From positions 1-7,672 of the forward strand of contig JAKSUD010000040.1 of assembly GCA_024409185.1 (NCBI GenBank): a stretch of DNA of 7,672 nt, written 5' to 3'. This stretch comes from an archaeon (lineage in GTDB: Archaea > Methanobacteriota > Methanobacteria > Methanobacteriales > Methanobacteriaceae). Each line of letters opens with the position of its first letter. Position 1 is the stretch's first letter. Below are positions 6,128 through 7,672 of this stretch, in pieces. The position numbers and the translations under genes were made by a program. Below the pieces are notes generated by a model. It saw nothing but the letters and a program-made list of their open reading frames with translations. It ran no database searches and had not been told where the DNA came from.

Positions 6128-7323
6128 TTAAAATGATGGTAAAAACATTTTAAATAATTTTATGACTTTAAATGAAAGTCTTGGAAGTTTAGTTACAAAA
6201 ACTTTAATAAAACCTTTAACATCCATATTAACCAAGTCTTCATCTTTAAATGCATTAACAATTTTAGCAAAATCTTCATCAGATAAAGATAAAACAAAAT
6301 CTCTTACTGCAGGTAATTTAGGAACTACACCCCACATTGACTTATTAAAATCAACTTCATATTGTTTAAGTCTTTTTTTAGAGAAATTTCCTTCTTTAAT
6401 AGCACAAGCAGCAGTTTTACCTGCAGCCATACCACCCATCATTCCTAAAATAATTCCTCCACCTTCAATAGGATTAACCTGACCTGCAGCATCTCCACAA
6501 AGCATTAAATTATCATCATAAATCCTCTCAACAAGCCCTCCCACTGGATCACCACCAATATTTAATTCTACAGCTTGAGCATTTTGAGTAGCTGGACAGT
6601 TTTTAACAAAATGAAGTAAAGATTCATAAGCAGATTTCTTATCACTTCCAGTAATACCTAATCCTACATTCGCTACTCCATTACCTTTAGTAAAAATCCA
6701 ACCATATCCCCCACTTGCAATTGAAGAATCAAAATAAAATTCAATTAAATCATCACGAGTAGAATCAACATTACACATTTCAAATTGAGCACCAGACATC
6801 ATATATTTAGGTTTAGTTGTTGTGTTAATTCCTGCCCACCTACCTACATGTGATTCAGGTCCATCAGCACCAATAACAATTTTAGCTTTAATCTGAAACT
6901 CTTCACCCATTTCTCACAAGTTAAAACATAGCTATCACCATCACGTTCCATAGATTTAGCTAAAGTTTTAATCATTATTTTAGCACCAGCTCTTGCAGCA
7001 TCCATAGCCATATGCTTATCAAAAACCTTTCTCTCAAGAACATAACCATGTTCAGGTAAAATAGTTTCATCTAATTGAATACTTGATCCATCATAAGCAT
7101 GAATAATCCCACCATTAATTTGTTGTGCAATCCAACGAGGATTAGGTTCAATTCCTAACCATTTAAGTCCCCTATCATAAACACCTTCTGCACAACGTTT
7201 AGGAGTACCAATTTCAGATTTTTTATCAATTAATATAACATCTGCTCCCCCTAAAGCAGCATGCTTAGCAGCAGTAGACCCTGCAGGTCCTGCACCAACT
7301 ACAACAACATCACACTCAATCAT
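6128..7323 (-). pseudogene. Geranylgeranyl reductase family flavoprotein, full length but with a one-base frameshift
   Basis: Encodes an FAD enzyme of the digeranylgeranylglycerophospholipid reductase family, which saturates the isoprenoid chains of archaeal membrane lipids. Frame one (7323 to about 6911) carries the FAD-binding VVVGAGPAGSTAA (7-19), the family signature KRCAEGV (42-48) and ERKVFDKHM (97-105). Frame two (from about 6910 to 6128) continues without overlap or loss: IVIGADGPESHVGRW, then GYGWIFTKG (the substrate-pocket YxWxF-type motif) and LCGDAAGQVNPIEGGG (the second FAD motif). Adding one A to the AAA at 6910-6912 restores a 398-residue protein of normal family length. A TGA at 6914-6916 in frame two fixes one edge of the break. 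GAGAGG five bases before ATG supports the start. Because both halves are fully conserved and the function is expected to be important, a sequence error is as likely as real inactivation; a paralogue elsewhere would change that view. Confidence 0.88.
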
Positions 7324-7362
7324 AATATCCTCTCATAAATAATATAAATTAATAATTAATAT

Positions 7363-7370
7363 TATTTAAA
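7363..7370 (-). promoter_or_regulatory. Candidate TATA box for the geranylgeranyl reductase gene
   Basis: TTTAAATA on the minus strand, 40-47 bases before the ATG, would give a start near 7340 and a leader of about 17 bases containing the GAGAGG site. A nearer TTTATATT is too close to the ATG to leave room for the ribosome binding site. Tentative, because the region is almost entirely A and T. Confidence 0.3.
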
Positions 7371-7449
7371 TTTTAAGTTTTTTTATGAAAATATAGATTT
7401 AAAGTGTTAACGAATAAATTAAAAAAGATTAAAAGAGATGAATAAAATT

Positions 7450-7455
7450 AAAAAA
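7450..7455 (-). terminator. U6 tract after the 26-residue membrane protein gene
   Basis: On the minus strand the sequence CTCCTATTTTTTAATTTTATTC follows the microprotein stop by about 20 bases; its T6 run is a plausible archaeal U-rich end. No stem of note precedes it. The remaining stretch between here and the reductase start (about 7324-7449) shows no gene. Confidence 0.35.
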
Positions 7456-7477
7456 TAGGAGAGTTGCCTTCGTTAAG

Positions 7478-7558
7478 CTATAATAATGCTTTTAAGAAAG
7501 TTAAAATAGCTATTATTGTAGTAATTACACTACAAATAATAAGAATTTTATTTTCCAT
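7478..7558 (-). CDS. Probable 26-residue single-span membrane microprotein
   Basis: A small open frame translating to MENKILIICSVITTIIAI followed by LTFLKALL and a TAG stop. It has a short charged start (MENK), one continuous hydrophobic stretch of about 17 residues (5-21) that would span the membrane, and a lysine near the end. The start is well supported for so small a gene: GGAG (7564-7567) five bases before the ATG. It lies about 155 bp upstream of the reductase gene on the same strand and ends before a U6 tract. I do not recognise it. AT-rich DNA yields Ile/Leu-rich frames by chance, so the ribosome binding site and the clean protein layout are the main support. Confidence 0.45.
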   Translation of the reverse strand: MENKILIICSVITTIIAILTFLKALL

Positions 7559-7569
7559 AATAACTCCAT

Positions 7570-7606
7570 TACAGTTTAACTTCTTAGTGGTAAGCAGTTA
7601 ACTGTA
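7570..7606. other. 15-bp imperfect hairpin with a T7 run on the plus side
   Basis: Arms TACAGTTTAAC (7570-7580) and GTTAACTGTA (7597-7606) pair with one bulged T. Inside, T7581-A7596 pairs, one mismatch follows, then CTTA/TAAG closes a GTGG loop (7587-7590). On the plus strand it is followed directly by seven T (7607-7613), the form of a bacterial-type intrinsic terminator. On the minus strand it ends two bases before the GGAG of the 26-residue gene, where it could act as a 5' leader structure. No plus-strand gene that it would terminate is convincing. Confidence 0.6.
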
Positions 7607-7672
7607 TTTTTTTAATTCAACATCAAATTTACAAATTAAAATTTTCTGTTCAAAAATCTAATTTCACCTCTT

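Noticed and set aside
6162..6482. 106-residue plus-strand frame
   Set aside because: It is antisense to the conserved C-terminal half of the geranylgeranyl reductase gene, with no family resemblance of its own.
7407..7476. Inverted repeat TTAACGAA (7407-7414) / TTCGTTAA (7469-7476)
   Set aside because: Eight bases separated by more than 50, in AT-rich DNA; no link to a promoter, terminator or mobile element was found.
7464..7601. Plus-strand TTG-started frame of about 45 residues ending in the hairpin
   Set aside because: It has only a TTG start, with AGGAG too close (about two bases), and it is antisense to the better supported 26-residue gene.
7636..7672. Possible end of a gene entering from the right on the minus strand (reads RGEIRFLNRKF then TAA)
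   Set aside because: Only 11 codons are visible and another frame is also briefly open, so it cannot be supported from this window.

Overview
The window looks like chromosomal DNA of a methanogenic archaeon of the Methanobacteriales, most likely Methanobrevibacter or a close relative. This rests on very low G+C, AT-rich gaps with archaeal TATA boxes (TTTATATA, TTTATAAA), GGTG/GGAG-type ribosome binding sites, and two archaeal-type genes: a geranylgeranyl-reductase-family flavoprotein and the archaeal HisA/HisF-related protein. The genus is inferred from gene content and composition and was not tested by a search. I see no rRNA, tRNA, CRISPR array or insertion sequence.

Layout, left to right. 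(1) Positions 1-2566, minus strand: a HisA/HisF-related TIM-barrel protein followed 28 bp downstream by a multi-membrane-span GT39-like glycosyltransferase, with a short repeated motif at the left end. (2) Positions 2633-5840: an iron-uptake locus on the minus strand. Its order of transcription is feoB, a 75-residue eight-cysteine protein, then a DtxR/MntR-family regulator that carries a FeoA-like domain. Two DtxR-type palindromes (TTAGGTACGCCTAA and TTAGGTAAGCCTAA) bracket the feoB TATA box, and a 44-bp-period duplication has doubled the apparent promoter of the regulator. (3) Positions 5844-6036, plus strand, divergent from feoB: a small zinc-ribbon protein whose frame is broken at a run of four T. 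(4) Positions 6128-7323, minus strand: a geranylgeranyl reductase family gene, full length except for a one-base deletion near position 6911. (5) Positions 7324-7672: a likely 26-residue membrane microprotein on the minus strand. A long hairpin lies just upstream of its ribosome binding site.

How it fits together: the regulator probably senses intracellular metal and represses feoB by binding the paired palindromes. FeoB imports Fe(II). The FeoA-like domain is present only as the tail of the regulator, and no free feoA gene is visible here. The eight-cysteine protein, 12 bp behind feoB, is placed to be co-expressed with the transporter, and the divergent zinc-ribbon gene shares the operator-bearing intergenic region. 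Two reading-frame breaks at short homopolymers, one of them in a gene expected to be needed for membrane lipid saturation, make sequence error or slippage a serious possibility. They should be checked against reads before either gene is called dead.
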